33,843 nucleotides of DNA, taken from positions 1 to 33,843 of the forward strand of contig DAHUZH010000029.1 of the NCBI GenBank assembly GCA_027306695.1, read 5' to 3'. Source of the stretch: Acidobacteriaceae bacterium. GTDB lineage: Bacteria > Acidobacteriota > Terriglobia > Terriglobales > Acidobacteriaceae. Positions 1 to 7,841 of this stretch are shown here, piece by piece (position 1 is the stretch's first letter; each line of letters opens with the position of its first letter). The notes under the pieces are model-generated. The model saw only the letters and a program-made list of their open reading frames with translations, ran no database searches and was not told the DNA's origin. Position numbers and translations under genes: made by a program.

Positions 1-1470
1 GTGATGAAACGAGACCCAGCTCGCGCCGCTTGCTGTGTTCAGCAGCGCATTCAGAATCGGCCAGTCGGCAATCGCGTCCGAGCCGTCCTTCATCTGTTCG
101 GTTTCGCGATAGGGCGAAACGACCGAGCCGGTGTCGAGATGGTCGCGGCCAATCGCAATCGGCGCTTTCAACTCGCCCTTGCGGACCAGCTCGTTCATCG
201 CCTCGCCCATGCGCGCCCGCTCGCCAAAACGTAGCCAGCAGATGCGCGCGGGCAATCCTTGAAAATGCACCCGCTCGCGTGCCAGATGTATCCATTTCGT
301 AAGAATTTCGTTGTCGGGAAACAGCTCCAGCGCCAGTTCGTCGGTGCGATAAATGTCCGCAGGGTCGCCCGAAAGCGCCACCCAGCGAAATGGTCCCGCG
401 CCTTCGCAGAACAGAGGCCGAATATACTCCGGCGTAAAGCCGGGGATGTCGAAGGCCCGCGCGCATCCAGCATCGAAGGCGCGTTTGCGAATGTTGTTGC
501 CATAATCGAACGCGACTGCGCCGCGCCGCTGCATGGCCAGCATTGCTTCCACATGCACCGCCATGCTTGTCATCGAAAGTTTTACGTACTCCACCGGATC
601 GCGCTGGCGCAACTCCGCCGCGGCTTCCAGAGAATGGCCTGCGGGAATATATCCGTTCAGCGGATCGTGCGCGCTGGTCTGGTCGGTGATGACATCGATC
701 GCCACCTCGCGCCGCACCAGCTCCGGAAGCACTTCCGCGCAATTCCCCACCAGGCAGACGGAGAGCGCCTGCTTCTTCCGTTTCGCGTCCTCGCAAAGCC
801 GCAGCGCTTCATCGAGCGACTCGACCATCCGGTCGCAATAGCTTTTTTCCAACCGCCGCTCAATCCGTGTCCGGTCTGGATCGATGCCAAGAAAGCTCGC
901 GCCATTCATCGTCGCGGCCAGCGGCTGCGCGCCTCCCATGCCGCCGATCCCACCAGTCACCACCAGCCTGCCCGCCAGCGTGCCGCCAAAGTGCCGGTCG
1001 GCCATCGCGGAAAACGTCTGAAACGTCCCTTGTAAAATTCCCTGCGTGCCAATATAGATCCAACTGCCCGCCGTCATCTGCCCAAACATGATGAGGCCCG
1101 CGCGATCCAGCTTGTGAAACTCATCCCAGTTGGCCCACGCGCCCACCAGGTTCGAGTTTGCAATCAACACGCGCGGCGCATTTTCATGCGTGGGAAATAC
1201 TCCCACCGGCTTGCCGGACTGCACCAGCAGCGTCTCCTCATTGCCCAGCCGCTCCAGTTCGCGCACGATGGCGTGATAGCACTCCCAGTTGCGCGCGGCC
1301 TTGCCGATGCCGCCGTAGACGACCAGCTTCTCCGGCGCTTCGGCCACTTCTGGATCGAGGTTGTTCATCAGGCATCGCAACGCGGCCTCCTGCTGCCAGC
1401 CTTTGCAGCGCAGGGTTGCGCCACGCGGCGCACGAATCGTGGGAGCCATCGTCGATGTCACTGTTGTCAT
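1..1470 (-). CDS. hutU: Urocanate hydratase (urocanase), C-terminus cut by window edge
   Basis: Urocanase hydrates urocanate to imidazolonepropionate, the second step of histidine catabolism, in the cytoplasm, using tightly bound NAD+. The frame is open from the ATG at 1470 to base 1 (490 codons) without a stop. It shows the glycine-rich NAD-binding stretch [18 protein letters not shown], the [12 protein letters not shown] segment, and ARICWL, carrying the conserved cysteine near the active site. It breaks off at GASWVSFHH, just before the GGGVGMGFSQ-type end expected in the family. Family members are about 550-560 residues, so roughly 60-70 residues lie outside the window. The residue after ARICWL is Arg, where Gly is usual in relatives I recall. 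The start lies 4 bp after the hutF stop, so the two are probably co-transcribed. Identification is secure; only the end is missing. Confidence 0.95.
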   Translation of the reverse strand, partial: MTTVTSTMAPTIRAPRGATLRCKGWQQEAALRCLMNNLDPEVAEAPEKLVVYGGIGKAARNWECYHAIVRELERLGNEETLLVQSGKPVGVFPTHENAPRVLIANSNLVGAWANWDEFHKLDRAGLIMFGQMTAGSWIYIGTQGILQGTFQTFSAMADRHFGGTLAGRLVVTGGIGGMGGAQPLAATMNGASFLGIDPDRTRIERRLEKSYCDRMVESLDEALRLCEDAKRKKQALSVCLVGNCAEVLPELVRREVAIDVITDQTSAHDPLNGYIPAGHSLEAAAELRQRDPVEYVKLSMTSMAVHVEAMLAMQRRGAVAFDYGNNIRKRAFDAGCARAFDIPGFTPEYIRPLFCEGAGPFRWVALSGDPADIYRTDELALELFPDNEILTKWIHLARERVHFQGLPARICWLRFGERARMGEAMNELVRKGELKAPIAIGRDHLDTGSVVSPYRETEQMKDGSDAIADWPILNALLNTASGASWVSFHH

Positions 1471-1474
1471 AGCG

Positions 1475-2881
1475 TTACTTCGCTGCAAGCTGCGGCGCAT
1501 GCCACACCTTGCGAGCGACCTCCTGATATTCCTTGAGTATTTCCTGCTGCTGCGGGTGGCGATGGTCGCGCACCAGAAATTTTCCGCCGATGGCCACATC
1601 GGCAATGGCGCTCCGATTCATTCCAAAAACAATCGCCGGCAATAAATCTTCGTCGGAATTTCCAGCAATCGAAACGTCGTCCAAATCCACCGTGAAAAAA
1701 TCTGCTTGCTTGCCCGCTTCCAACTCGCCCGTGGCGCAGCCCAGCGCGGCCGCTCCATTCGCCGTGGCGCAGCGAAACAGGCGCAAAGACAGTTCCTGCC
1801 CATCGATGCCATCCAGCAGGCTGCGCTGCTGCCGCTGGAGCCGCAGATGGTACTCCAGTTCCCGCGCATCTTCCAGCGGCTCAATCTGCGCCTGGCTGTC
1901 GGAACCAAATGCAATCGAAATCCCGCGATCCATTACTTCGCGCGCGGGAAAAATTCCGTCGCCCAGATTGCGCTCCGTCGTCGGGCAGGAGCAGATGGTC
2001 GCGCGGCTTGCGGCGAGCATATCCATCTCTTCCTGATCGATGTGAATTGCATGGACCGCAGTGAAGCGCTCGCTCAAAACGCGATGCTGCGCCAGCAACC
2101 GGACCGGAGTGACGCCATACTCGCGCTGGCACGCTTCCACTTCCGCGACCTGTTCCGATACGTGCATGTGGACGGGCAGGCGGTGCTCATGCGCCCACGC
2201 TGTTATCTCCCGCACCGCTTCGATCGGCACGGCGCGGACGCTATGCGGCGCAACGCCCACCCAAGCTTCGGTCGAATGATATTGCCGATGCAACGCATCC
2301 ACGTTCGTGAGAAACTCTTCCGTCGTCTCCAGAAAGCGCGTCTGGCCCGGATCGGGCGGCAACTCATATCCAGCGCGCTGATACGCCGCGCGCAGCAGCG
2401 CGATGCGGATGCCGACCGATTGCGCGGCGGCGATCACCTGATGGGCCAGCAGATTGGGGTCGGGATACGGCTGGCCATCCGGCAAGCGATGGACGTAATG
2501 AAACTCACCCACCGTCGTCGTCCCCGCCAGCGCCATTTCCAGAAACGCCATGCGCGCGACGCGATACATCTCCTCGGGCGTCAGCGAGGCGGCCGCGTGA
2601 TACATCTCTCCACGCCACGACCAGAAATCGTGTCCGCCGCTGCGCCGGGCTTCAGTACGGCCTCGAATCAGCCGCTGAAAAGCGTGGGAATGCACGTTGA
2701 CGAAGCCTGGCAGCAGCGCCTTTCCGGGCAGCCGGACGATTTGCGTGTCAGCAGCTAAAACCGTTGCCTGCGCCGCATTTTTAATCCCCGCAATGGTCCC
2801 GCCAGCATCGACCAGCAGACCTGCGCCCGCTTGGAAGTGGCCACCAGTAAAAAGAAGATCGGGCTGAAAAAGGGTCGTCAT
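1475..2881 (-). CDS. hutF: Formimidoylglutamate deiminase
   Basis: HutF deiminates N-formimino-L-glutamate to N-formyl-L-glutamate plus ammonia, the branch of histidine degradation that then needs an N-formylglutamate deformylase. The 468-residue protein has the amidohydrolase/Atz-Trz layout: the metal-binding HSHAFQR near residue 64, the HutF-type [14 protein letters not shown] segment, a further metal histidine in [13 protein letters not shown], and a late aspartate in [15 protein letters not shown] is also typical of HutF rather than guanine or cytosine deaminases. Length fits the family (about 450). The ATG has no recognisable Shine-Dalgarno sequence; a TAAAGT box lies 8 nt upstream, so translation may be leaderless. 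It is the upstream partner of hutU, with a 4-bp gap. HutH, HutI and the deformylase are not in the window and could lie to the left. Confidence 0.92.
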   Translation of the reverse strand: MTTLFQPDLLFTGGHFQAGAGLLVDAGGTIAGIKNAAQATVLAADTQIVRLPGKALLPGFVNVHSHAFQRLIRGRTEARRSGGHDFWSWRGEMYHAAASLTPEEMYRVARMAFLEMALAGTTTVGEFHYVHRLPDGQPYPDPNLLAHQVIAAAQSVGIRIALLRAAYQRAGYELPPDPGQTRFLETTEEFLTNVDALHRQYHSTEAWVGVAPHSVRAVPIEAVREITAWAHEHRLPVHMHVSEQVAEVEACQREYGVTPVRLLAQHRVLSERFTAVHAIHIDQEEMDMLAASRATICSCPTTERNLGDGIFPAREVMDRGISIAFGSDSQAQIEPLEDARELEYHLRLQRQQRSLLDGIDGQELSLRLFRCATANGAAALGCATGELEAGKQADFFTVDLDDVSIAGNSDEDLLPAIVFGMNRSAIADVAIGGKFLVRDHRHPQQQEILKEYQEVARKVWHAPQLAAK

Positions 2882-2889
2882 GCGTCAGG

Positions 2890-2895
2890 ACTTTA
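2890..2895 (-). promoter_or_regulatory. Possible -10 box for leaderless hutF
   Basis: TAAAGT on the minus strand (TANNNT pattern) ends 8 nt before the hutF ATG, which has no Shine-Dalgarno sequence. No good -35 was found at 16-18 nt. This is a pattern-based inference shared with purS, glmS and alaS. Confidence 0.3.
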
Positions 2896-3002
2896 ACCTG
2901 GACTGACAATCACGTCGGACTAATTATCATAGTGCGAATGGAGTGAATGTGTCTGAAAGGTGTTCCAACGCGGCCTGGGCGTGAAAAACACGATCCAGAA
3001 TT

Positions 3003-3033
3003 ACAGCACCGTGCCCTTATGACAGGGTGCTGT
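3003..3033 (-). terminator. Possible hairpin terminator after the acetamidase gene
   Basis: ACAGCACC pairs perfectly with GGTGCTGT across a 15-nt loop, starting 3 bp beyond the acetamidase stop codon. On the minus strand it is followed by AATTCTGG and not by a clean T run, so it is a weak candidate intrinsic terminator or an mRNA 3'-end stabiliser. Confidence 0.4.
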
Positions 3034-3036
3034 CAG

Positions 3037-4068
3037 TTATTTAGATGAGGAGGGAGAGCCAGTAAAAATGTCCTTTGGGCACATGGCATGAACACCCACA
3101 CTGCCATCGACCAGTTCGGTAATGTCCACATCGACCGCCACGCTGGTCAGCATGTAGGCCTCGTCCCGGCTCAAATGTTTTTCGTTCACGAGAAAATCGA
3201 TCATGTTGCGCACCGCAAGCTCGGTCGCGGTCTCCAAATCCGGGCTAAACCCCATGGAGATGTAGTCTTTGGGGGTTTCCGCGCGAGGCCATGCCAGTTG
3301 CACATTTTTGTGGAGGACGAATTTGAAGGTCCCGGAAAGCATGGTCTCCATCGCGGTGATGTCCACTTCGCCATTTCCTTGGCCCGCGTGTCCGTCGCCC
3401 ACCTCAAACAGAGCACCTTTCGCATGCACCGGAATGTAGAGCGTGGTTCCCGCCACTAGTTCCTTGTTGTCCATGTTGCCGGCGTGCACTCCAGGAGGCC
3501 CGCTGTTGATGCGCCCCGCTGCAGGCGACGGTGCGACCCCCATGCTGCCGAAAAAAGGACGCAGCGGGATGTCGATGCCGGGCGCGAACCGGGCCAGCTT
3601 ATGTTTGCGATCCAAGGGAATGATCTTAAATCGGCTGTAAGGAAAATCGCCCGGCAAAAATCCCCTCTTGGGGCCAAACGCATTGCACGCAAACGGAACA
3701 TCGATGTCGATCTTCTGGATCTGCACTTCCAGCACATCGCCCGGCTCCGCTCCTTCAATTGCGATCGGCCCAGTCAGGATGTGGCCTCCCGGCCCTTTGT
3801 CCTTCACCTGATCGTAGATGGCCTGGACGTAGGGCGGAATGTCGGCAGGCCGCACGCCCGCTTTTTCCAGCCGCGCGGGAGACCCGCAGGTGGACAATGT
3901 CTGCACCCGAACCGTGTCTTCCGAATGGACGGTCAGGGCAGGCTTGGCGCTGGCCGAATAATACCCCCAGACAACAGTGGACGGTGAGGCCGCCAGCGTG
4001 TAGTGCGCACCTTGCGCGGCCGCGCAGCAGCCAACCATGAAAAGAACACCGGGAACTATCGGACGCAT
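3037..4068 (-). CDS. Acetamidase/formamidase family protein, probably exported
   Basis: Members of this family (FmdA/AmdA type) hydrolyse short-chain amides such as formamide or acetamide to the acid and ammonia. Family features seen are GPGGHILTGPIAIEGAEPGDVLEV, the GPPGVHAGNMDNKELVAGTTLYIPV core, and LFEVGDGHAGQGNGEVD. The start is taken at the ATG at 4068 (343 residues) because GGAGGGG sits 5 nt upstream; a longer frame to 4164 lacks this signal. From that start the protein begins MRPIVPGVLFMVGCCAAAQGA, which looks like a signal peptide, so the enzyme probably acts in the periplasm. A lipoprotein cleavage site at the Cys pair is possible but does not fit the lipobox well. The substrate cannot be read from sequence. 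It lies beside hut genes but 155 bp upstream of hutF and is probably a separate unit. It diverges from moaC. Confidence 0.85.
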   Translation of the reverse strand: MRPIVPGVLFMVGCCAAAQGAHYTLAASPSTVVWGYYSASAKPALTVHSEDTVRVQTLSTCGSPARLEKAGVRPADIPPYVQAIYDQVKDKGPGGHILTGPIAIEGAEPGDVLEVQIQKIDIDVPFACNAFGPKRGFLPGDFPYSRFKIIPLDRKHKLARFAPGIDIPLRPFFGSMGVAPSPAAGRINSGPPGVHAGNMDNKELVAGTTLYIPVHAKGALFEVGDGHAGQGNGEVDITAMETMLSGTFKFVLHKNVQLAWPRAETPKDYISMGFSPDLETATELAVRNMIDFLVNEKHLSRDEAYMLTSVAVDVDITELVDGSVGVHAMCPKDIFTGSPSSSK

Positions 4069-4194
4069 GAACCCCTCCATCGTTTGTGTAGATTTTTGCC
4101 AATGCCTGCGTGGACAAAGCCAGTGTAACGCGGCGGCAAGGAGCGTTTCTTCCGTTGCGGCCATAGAGATTGCCCTCCTGCTAGGCTGGTAGGC

Positions 4195-4659
4195 ATGAGC
4201 AAGCTATCGCATTATGACAACGCAGGCCGCGCGCAAATGGTGGACGTGAGTGGCAAGCCGGTTACACAACGCGAAGCGGAAGCGACGGCGTTTGTCGAGC
4301 TTTCCACGGCCGTGCTGGCTGCGCTGCCCAAAAATCCTAAGGGCAATCCGCTGGAGGTGGCGCGCTTCGCGGGTATGCAGGCCGCCAAGCGCACGGCAGA
4401 GTTGATTCCCATGTGCCACCCGCTGCCGCTCAGCTTTGTCGATGTCGCGACCGAACTGCAATCGAACGGCGTGCTGGTGCGCGCAACTGTTTCCACTTCG
4501 GGGCCAACCGGAGTGGAGATGGAAGCGATGGTGGCAGCCTCCGTGGCCGCTTTGACCATCTATGACATGTGCAAGGCACTGGACAAGGGGATTGCCATTC
4601 GAGAAGTTCTTCTACAGCGTAAATCGGGCGGTAAGAGCGGCGATTACCGGCGGGCCTGA
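4195..4659 (+). CDS. moaC: Cyclic pyranopterin monophosphate synthase (molybdenum cofactor)
   Basis: MoaC converts 3',8-cyclo-7,8-dihydro-GTP, made by MoaA, into cyclic pyranopterin monophosphate during molybdopterin synthesis in the cytoplasm. The 154-residue protein is full length for the family. It has the diagnostic MCHPLPLSFVDV segment (about residues 73-84), the TGVEMEAMVAASVAALTIYD stretch and the conserved DMCKALDK with its catalytic Asp and Lys. The start is the ATG at 4195; the sequence before it (GGCTGGTAGGC) is only a weak ribosome-binding site. No other moa or moe gene is adjacent. It diverges from the acetamidase gene with 126 bp between the starts. Confidence 0.96.
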   Translation: MSKLSHYDNAGRAQMVDVSGKPVTQREAEATAFVELSTAVLAALPKNPKGNPLEVARFAGMQAAKRTAELIPMCHPLPLSFVDVATELQSNGVLVRATVSTSGPTGVEMEAMVAASVAALTIYDMCKALDKGIAIREVLLQRKSGGKSGDYRRA

Positions 4660-4719
4660 CCCACCGAAATTGCAAGAACACGCCTTCTCCTGACGTCATC
4701 TTACTGAAGTGGAGGAAGA

Positions 4720-5871
4720 ATGCACCGAAACGGCTTTTCGCTGATTTGCTTCATTACAAATTCAAAGTTGCTGCCTGTCGTAGAACGCCACGCTCATAAG
4801 CTGGTTCTTGGCTCGTTTGTTCTCAGCGGAGCGCTGCTGGCCAGCTTCGCCATTTACTCGCTGGTCTTTCGCTTCATTTTACGCAAAACCGTTGCGCCCG
4901 CCCACCCTAGTATTTTGCGGCGCTTTCGCAAGCCTGCGTTCTGGCTGTTTATCATCGCCGCCGTCATGCTCGCGGTCCCCGCCTTCGGAATCTCCGATCA
5001 TCTCTACGGACTGCTCGAACATACCCTCCATATTTGCTTCATCCTCTGCTTCGCGTGGCTGCTGGTCTCATGCGTCTACGCTGTGGAGGACGTGCTGCTG
5101 CGCCGTTACGATATGAGCGCAGCCGACAATCTGCGGGCACGCCGGGTGCGCACCCAGATGGCGGTCATGCGGCGGCTGGCGCTCGGCTTTATTGGCGTGC
5201 TGGCGATTGGGTTGATCCTCTATACCTTCAATCACACGCGACTGTGGCAGTACGGCGCGGGACTCCTCGCCTCTGCCGGTCTGGCTTCCCTGGCGCTGGC
5301 CGCCGCGGCCAAGTCGACCGTCTCCAACCTGCTGGCCGGCATTCAGATCGCATTCACCGAACCGATCCGTATCGATGACGTGGTGATTGTGGAAGGCCAA
5401 TGGGGCCGGATCGAGGAGATCACCACGGCTTACGTTGTCGTTTGCATCTGGAATCTACAACGGCTCATCGTGCCGCTCAGCTACTTCATCGATCACCCCT
5501 TTCAAAACTGGACGCGCACCTCCGCCAACCTGATGGGTAACTTTTATATTTACGCCGACTACACTTGTCCCATCGAACCGCTGCGAGAGGAATTGACGCG
5601 CGTGCTGAAGAGCACGAATCTGTGGGACGGCAAGGTCAACGTGCTGCAGGTCACGGAGTTCTCTCAGCAGACGATGCAGATTCGCGCACTGATGAGCGCC
5701 AGCGATTCTGGAAAGCTATGGGACCTGCGCTGCTATGTCCGCGAAAAGATGATCGACTTTTTGCAGAAGAATTATCCGCAGTGTTTACCCAAACAGCGTT
5801 TGGCTGAACTGCAGAATGCACCGTGGGAACAGATCAACGAGCATATACAGCCAGCGCCACAGCAGAGATGA
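4720..5871 (+). CDS. MscS-family mechanosensitive ion channel
   Basis: MscS-type channels open under membrane tension to release solutes during hypo-osmotic shock. The 383-residue protein has about five hydrophobic segments (near 29-52, 72-92, 100-122, 154-171 and 177-200). The last carries the Gly/Ala-rich pore helix GAGLLASAGLASLALAAAAK, followed by the STVSNLLAGIQIAFTEPIRIDDVV linker into the MscS beta domain, VEGQWGRIEEIT, and a cytoplasmic alpha/beta domain to about residue 365. The extra N-terminal helices make it longer than E. coli MscS (286). A strong ribosome-binding site (GGAGGAAGA directly before the ATG) supports the start. It follows moaC by 60 bp on the same strand and may be co-transcribed, although no functional link is evident. 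Confidence 0.9.
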   Translation: MHRNGFSLICFITNSKLLPVVERHAHKLVLGSFVLSGALLASFAIYSLVFRFILRKTVAPAHPSILRRFRKPAFWLFIIAAVMLAVPAFGISDHLYGLLEHTLHICFILCFAWLLVSCVYAVEDVLLRRYDMSAADNLRARRVRTQMAVMRRLALGFIGVLAIGLILYTFNHTRLWQYGAGLLASAGLASLALAAAAKSTVSNLLAGIQIAFTEPIRIDDVVIVEGQWGRIEEITTAYVVVCIWNLQRLIVPLSYFIDHPFQNWTRTSANLMGNFYIYADYTCPIEPLREELTRVLKSTNLWDGKVNVLQVTEFSQQTMQIRALMSASDSGKLWDLRCYVREKMIDFLQKNYPQCLPKQRLAELQNAPWEQINEHIQPAPQQR

Positions 5872-5912
5872 TGTTGTTTGCGAATGACTCTTTTCCACAC
5901 ATAAACCACATC

Positions 5913-5926
5913 AACGGCACGCCGTT
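5913..5926 (+). terminator. Small hairpin between convergent mscS-type and sdpI-type genes
   Basis: AACGGC-AC-GCCGTT followed by TTAT forms a short stem with an effective loop of 4 nt, 41 bp after the channel stop and abutting the stop of the convergent gene. It is a weak candidate terminator for the plus-strand transcript. Confidence 0.35.
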
Positions 5927-6253
5927 TTATCTCTTTGGCCGTTGTTTCATCAGAATGCGAAAAGTTGTCCATGCGTTGGCGATAATCAGCGCACTGATCT
6001 GAATCAGCACCGAGCTAAGGTGGCCGGCTTGCGTGCGGCGCAGTGCAGGAATGGAAAACTCCAGCGCGACGCAGAACGCCATCGCAAGCAGTACAGCTCT
6101 CCCTGCGATTTTGTTGGCGCGATACCAAAGGCTGCGATTGGTGCGCGTGCGTTCATTGCGAAATCCATAGACGGCGTTCGGCCCCACCCAGCCGAAGAGC
6201 AGCGGTAGCGCATAAAGAGTGGCAAGAATGGGAAATGCGAGAAGAAGAAACAT
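5927..6253 (-). CDS. SdpI-family small membrane protein
   Basis: This 108-residue protein has three hydrophobic segments (about 1-22, 51-68 and 77-93). Between the first two it has the block GPNAVYGFRNERTRTNRSLWYRANKIAG, matching the SdpI/YhfL C-terminal domain signature (GPNxxYGFRTxxTxxxxxxWyxANxxxG). In Bacillus, SdpI gives immunity to the SdpC toxin. In most other bacteria the family is of unknown role, and no toxin gene is visible here, so an immunity function should not be assumed. The ATG is preceded by AGCAGG. A good promoter is found about 115 bp upstream with a terminator-like hairpin in between, so expression may be attenuated. It converges with the mechanosensitive channel gene. 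Confidence 0.75.
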   Translation of the reverse strand: MFLLLAFPILATLYALPLLFGWVGPNAVYGFRNERTRTNRSLWYRANKIAGRAVLLAMAFCVALEFSIPALRRTQAGHLSSVLIQISALIIANAWTTFRILMKQRPKR

Positions 6254-6281
6254 AACCTGCTGGTTTAGACGGCTTAGGGAC

Positions 6282-6314
6282 GAAAAGACCGCCCGGCAAC
6301 AGGGCGGTCTTTTC
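6282..6314 (-). terminator. Strong terminator-like hairpin in the sdpI-type leader
   Basis: A perfect 13-bp stem (GAAAAGACCGCCC with GGGCGGTCTTTTC) closes a 7-nt loop and, on the minus strand, ends in TTTTC. It is near symmetrical and could act in both directions. It lies between the promoter at 6368-6396 and the start codon at 6253, so it either ends a short RNA of about 80 nt or attenuates the downstream gene. Confidence 0.7.
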
Positions 6315-6367
6315 TTGTAGGGAGAATAGTTCCAACGGAGGCAAAGCCATCAGAACTTTCTGGCGTC

Positions 6368-6396
6368 ATACTATGAGCCACGCCGGAGGGTGTCAA
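6368..6396 (-). promoter_or_regulatory. Sigma-70-type promoter upstream of the sdpI-type gene
   Basis: On the minus strand a consensus -35 TTGACA (6391-6396) is followed after exactly 17 nt by the -10-like TAGTAT (6368-6373). Transcription would begin near 6361 and run into the hairpin at 6282-6314. Confidence 0.65.
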
Positions 6397-6640
6397 GGCA
6401 ATTTCAGACTTAAAATAAGCCTTTTATTATCATTGTGTTACATTGAAATTCAGAAAGACCTATACCTGCACAAATTTGCAGAGGTTTTGGCAAAATTCAG
6501 CAGAAATATTACTTAAATTATTGATTAATAACGCGTTAGGTTAGATTTGCACCAATGCCTGTTCAATCTGAGTCCGGGAAATTTCCCGCAGGCGACTTCA
6601 CCGAGCAATGCTCCTCGCAACGCAGCAAGAAAAAACCAAT
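6397..6640. other. AT-rich intergenic stretch without a recognised gene
   Basis: Between the sdpI-type promoter and the end of the DUF6599-like gene, about 6400-6550 is clearly more AT-rich than the surroundings. No credible coding frame, tRNA or riboswitch was recognised. It may hold upstream promoter elements or an unrecognised small RNA. Confidence 0.4.
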
Positions 6641-7810
6641 TCAATCTTTCAAATTCAGGCGGATGAATTCCCTCGACTCCTCCTCTGGCAATGCCGACTT
6701 TCCACGCATCTTTCTCCACGCCACGCGACCGCCGCCAAGTGAAACTCCAGCCACGATTGCAATGAGAGCAAAAATTCCAACCAGCACGGCGATGTTCAGA
6801 ATGAGTTGCGCAACCTTTGATGTGTCGGGAACATACGCACTTCGATTGCTCATGGTCAGGTTCACTTCATAATGCACGCGCTGCAATGTCTGCTGCGCAC
6901 CCGCTGCGGAAAAACTTCCCGACGTAACTGCGACCAGCGGTCCAGAACGACGCACTTGCAGCGCCGCCGGGTTGCTGTGGTCGAGCGCTGGCGTCCAGGA
7001 ACTCTGCCCCTGACCATGCGTCGCGAAATAATTTTGGATGGCGTGCTCGCGGTCCATGGCGATTTCCGGCGTGGGATAGTCGATGATCGTCAGCACGCCC
7101 ATGCCGTTCAGAGCGTTATACTGCGCGGTCACCACCTCTGCGCTGCGGCCAAAGTCCACCAGCGGGGCTGGCAGCACGCCACCGCTCAACTGATATGCCT
7201 GGGGTCCAATCGCATACTGTGTCGTCATCGACACCAAGCGTTGCGGAGGCAGGTAAGCGGGCAGCGTGGGCAATGTACCCTGATTGCCAACCGGCTTAGG
7301 AAGTTCCGTGGCCAGATCGCGCAACTCCGCGACAGACATCGCCGTAAGGTGGCCGAACTTCGCATTGACGAGCACCGTGCCTTGCCAGAAGAGAACGCGC
7401 TGCCCATCGAATGCCGCGCCGTGGCCGATCTGCTCCGGCAGCATGTTGGGCCGGCGATAAAACGTGAACGCGCCAAATGCGCCGGTGGCATCGGCAAACT
7501 GCATCGCTTTGACGGCCACGCTTCCACCATCTCGTGTATAGTTTGCAGCTTCGTAGCGGGTGAATCCATACTCCTGGAGCACGGCAGCATCGCCGTTGTC
7601 GGCTGCCGCCGGATCGGTTGCCTGCTGCGGAGTGCCGGTAAGCTGCCAGCCCGCGAAGGTCTGCGGCAGCAGAGCGTCGGACGCTACCGACTGGGACGCG
7701 GCTGACTGAGACGCGGAATTTTTCGAGGGAGCAGTCGAGCGCGCAACTGCGGGAAAAATGAAGAGCAGCGTTACAAGCCAGAGACGAAATGCGGAGGAAG
7801 GCCGAAGCAT
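6641..7810 (-). CDS. DUF6599-like exported or membrane-anchored protein, unknown function
   Basis: I do not know a function for this protein. From the ATG at 7810, chosen because GAGGGT lies about 8 nt upstream and it opens a signal sequence (MLRPSSAFRLWLVTLLFIFP), it has 389 residues. The middle region (LLPQTFAGWQ, GAFGAFTFYRRPNM, VLVNAKFGHLTAMSVAEL) resembles the DUF6599 family that I associate with Acidobacteria; this assignment is from memory. Near the C-terminus there is one membrane segment (ILNIAVLVGIFALIAIVAGV) followed by a short basic tail, so most of the protein should face the periplasm. It starts 31 nt after the stop of the upstream amidase gene and is probably in the same operon, suggesting an envelope-related role. 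A longer open frame to 7891 has no start signal. Confidence 0.7.
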   Translation of the reverse strand: MLRPSSAFRLWLVTLLFIFPAVARSTAPSKNSASQSAASQSVASDALLPQTFAGWQLTGTPQQATDPAAADNGDAAVLQEYGFTRYEAANYTRDGGSVAVKAMQFADATGAFGAFTFYRRPNMLPEQIGHGAAFDGQRVLFWQGTVLVNAKFGHLTAMSVAELRDLATELPKPVGNQGTLPTLPAYLPPQRLVSMTTQYAIGPQAYQLSGGVLPAPLVDFGRSAEVVTAQYNALNGMGVLTIIDYPTPEIAMDREHAIQNYFATHGQGQSSWTPALDHSNPAALQVRRSGPLVAVTSGSFSAAGAQQTLQRVHYEVNLTMSNRSAYVPDTSKVAQLILNIAVLVGIFALIAIVAGVSLGGGRVAWRKMRGKSALPEEESREFIRLNLKD

Positions 7811-7841
7811 GGTTTCGACCCTCAGACTATCACTCCACCGA

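Noticed and set aside
259-1035. Long open frame on the plus strand opposite hutU
   Set aside because: It is antisense to a clear urocanase, and its protein is Arg/His/Ala-rich with no recognisable motif; a high-GC shadow.
1706-2758. 350-codon plus-strand frame opposite hutF
   Set aside because: Composition is that of an antisense shadow (Arg/Gln/His-rich); hutF motifs are unambiguous on the other strand.
4069-4164. N-terminal extension of the acetamidase to ATG 4164
   Set aside because: It lacks a ribosome-binding site and places the signal peptide internally, while GGAGGGG precedes ATG 4068.
5927-6253. Calling the SdpI-type protein a toxin-immunity gene
   Set aside because: No SdpC-like toxin or sdpR-like regulator is nearby; the family is widespread without such a role.
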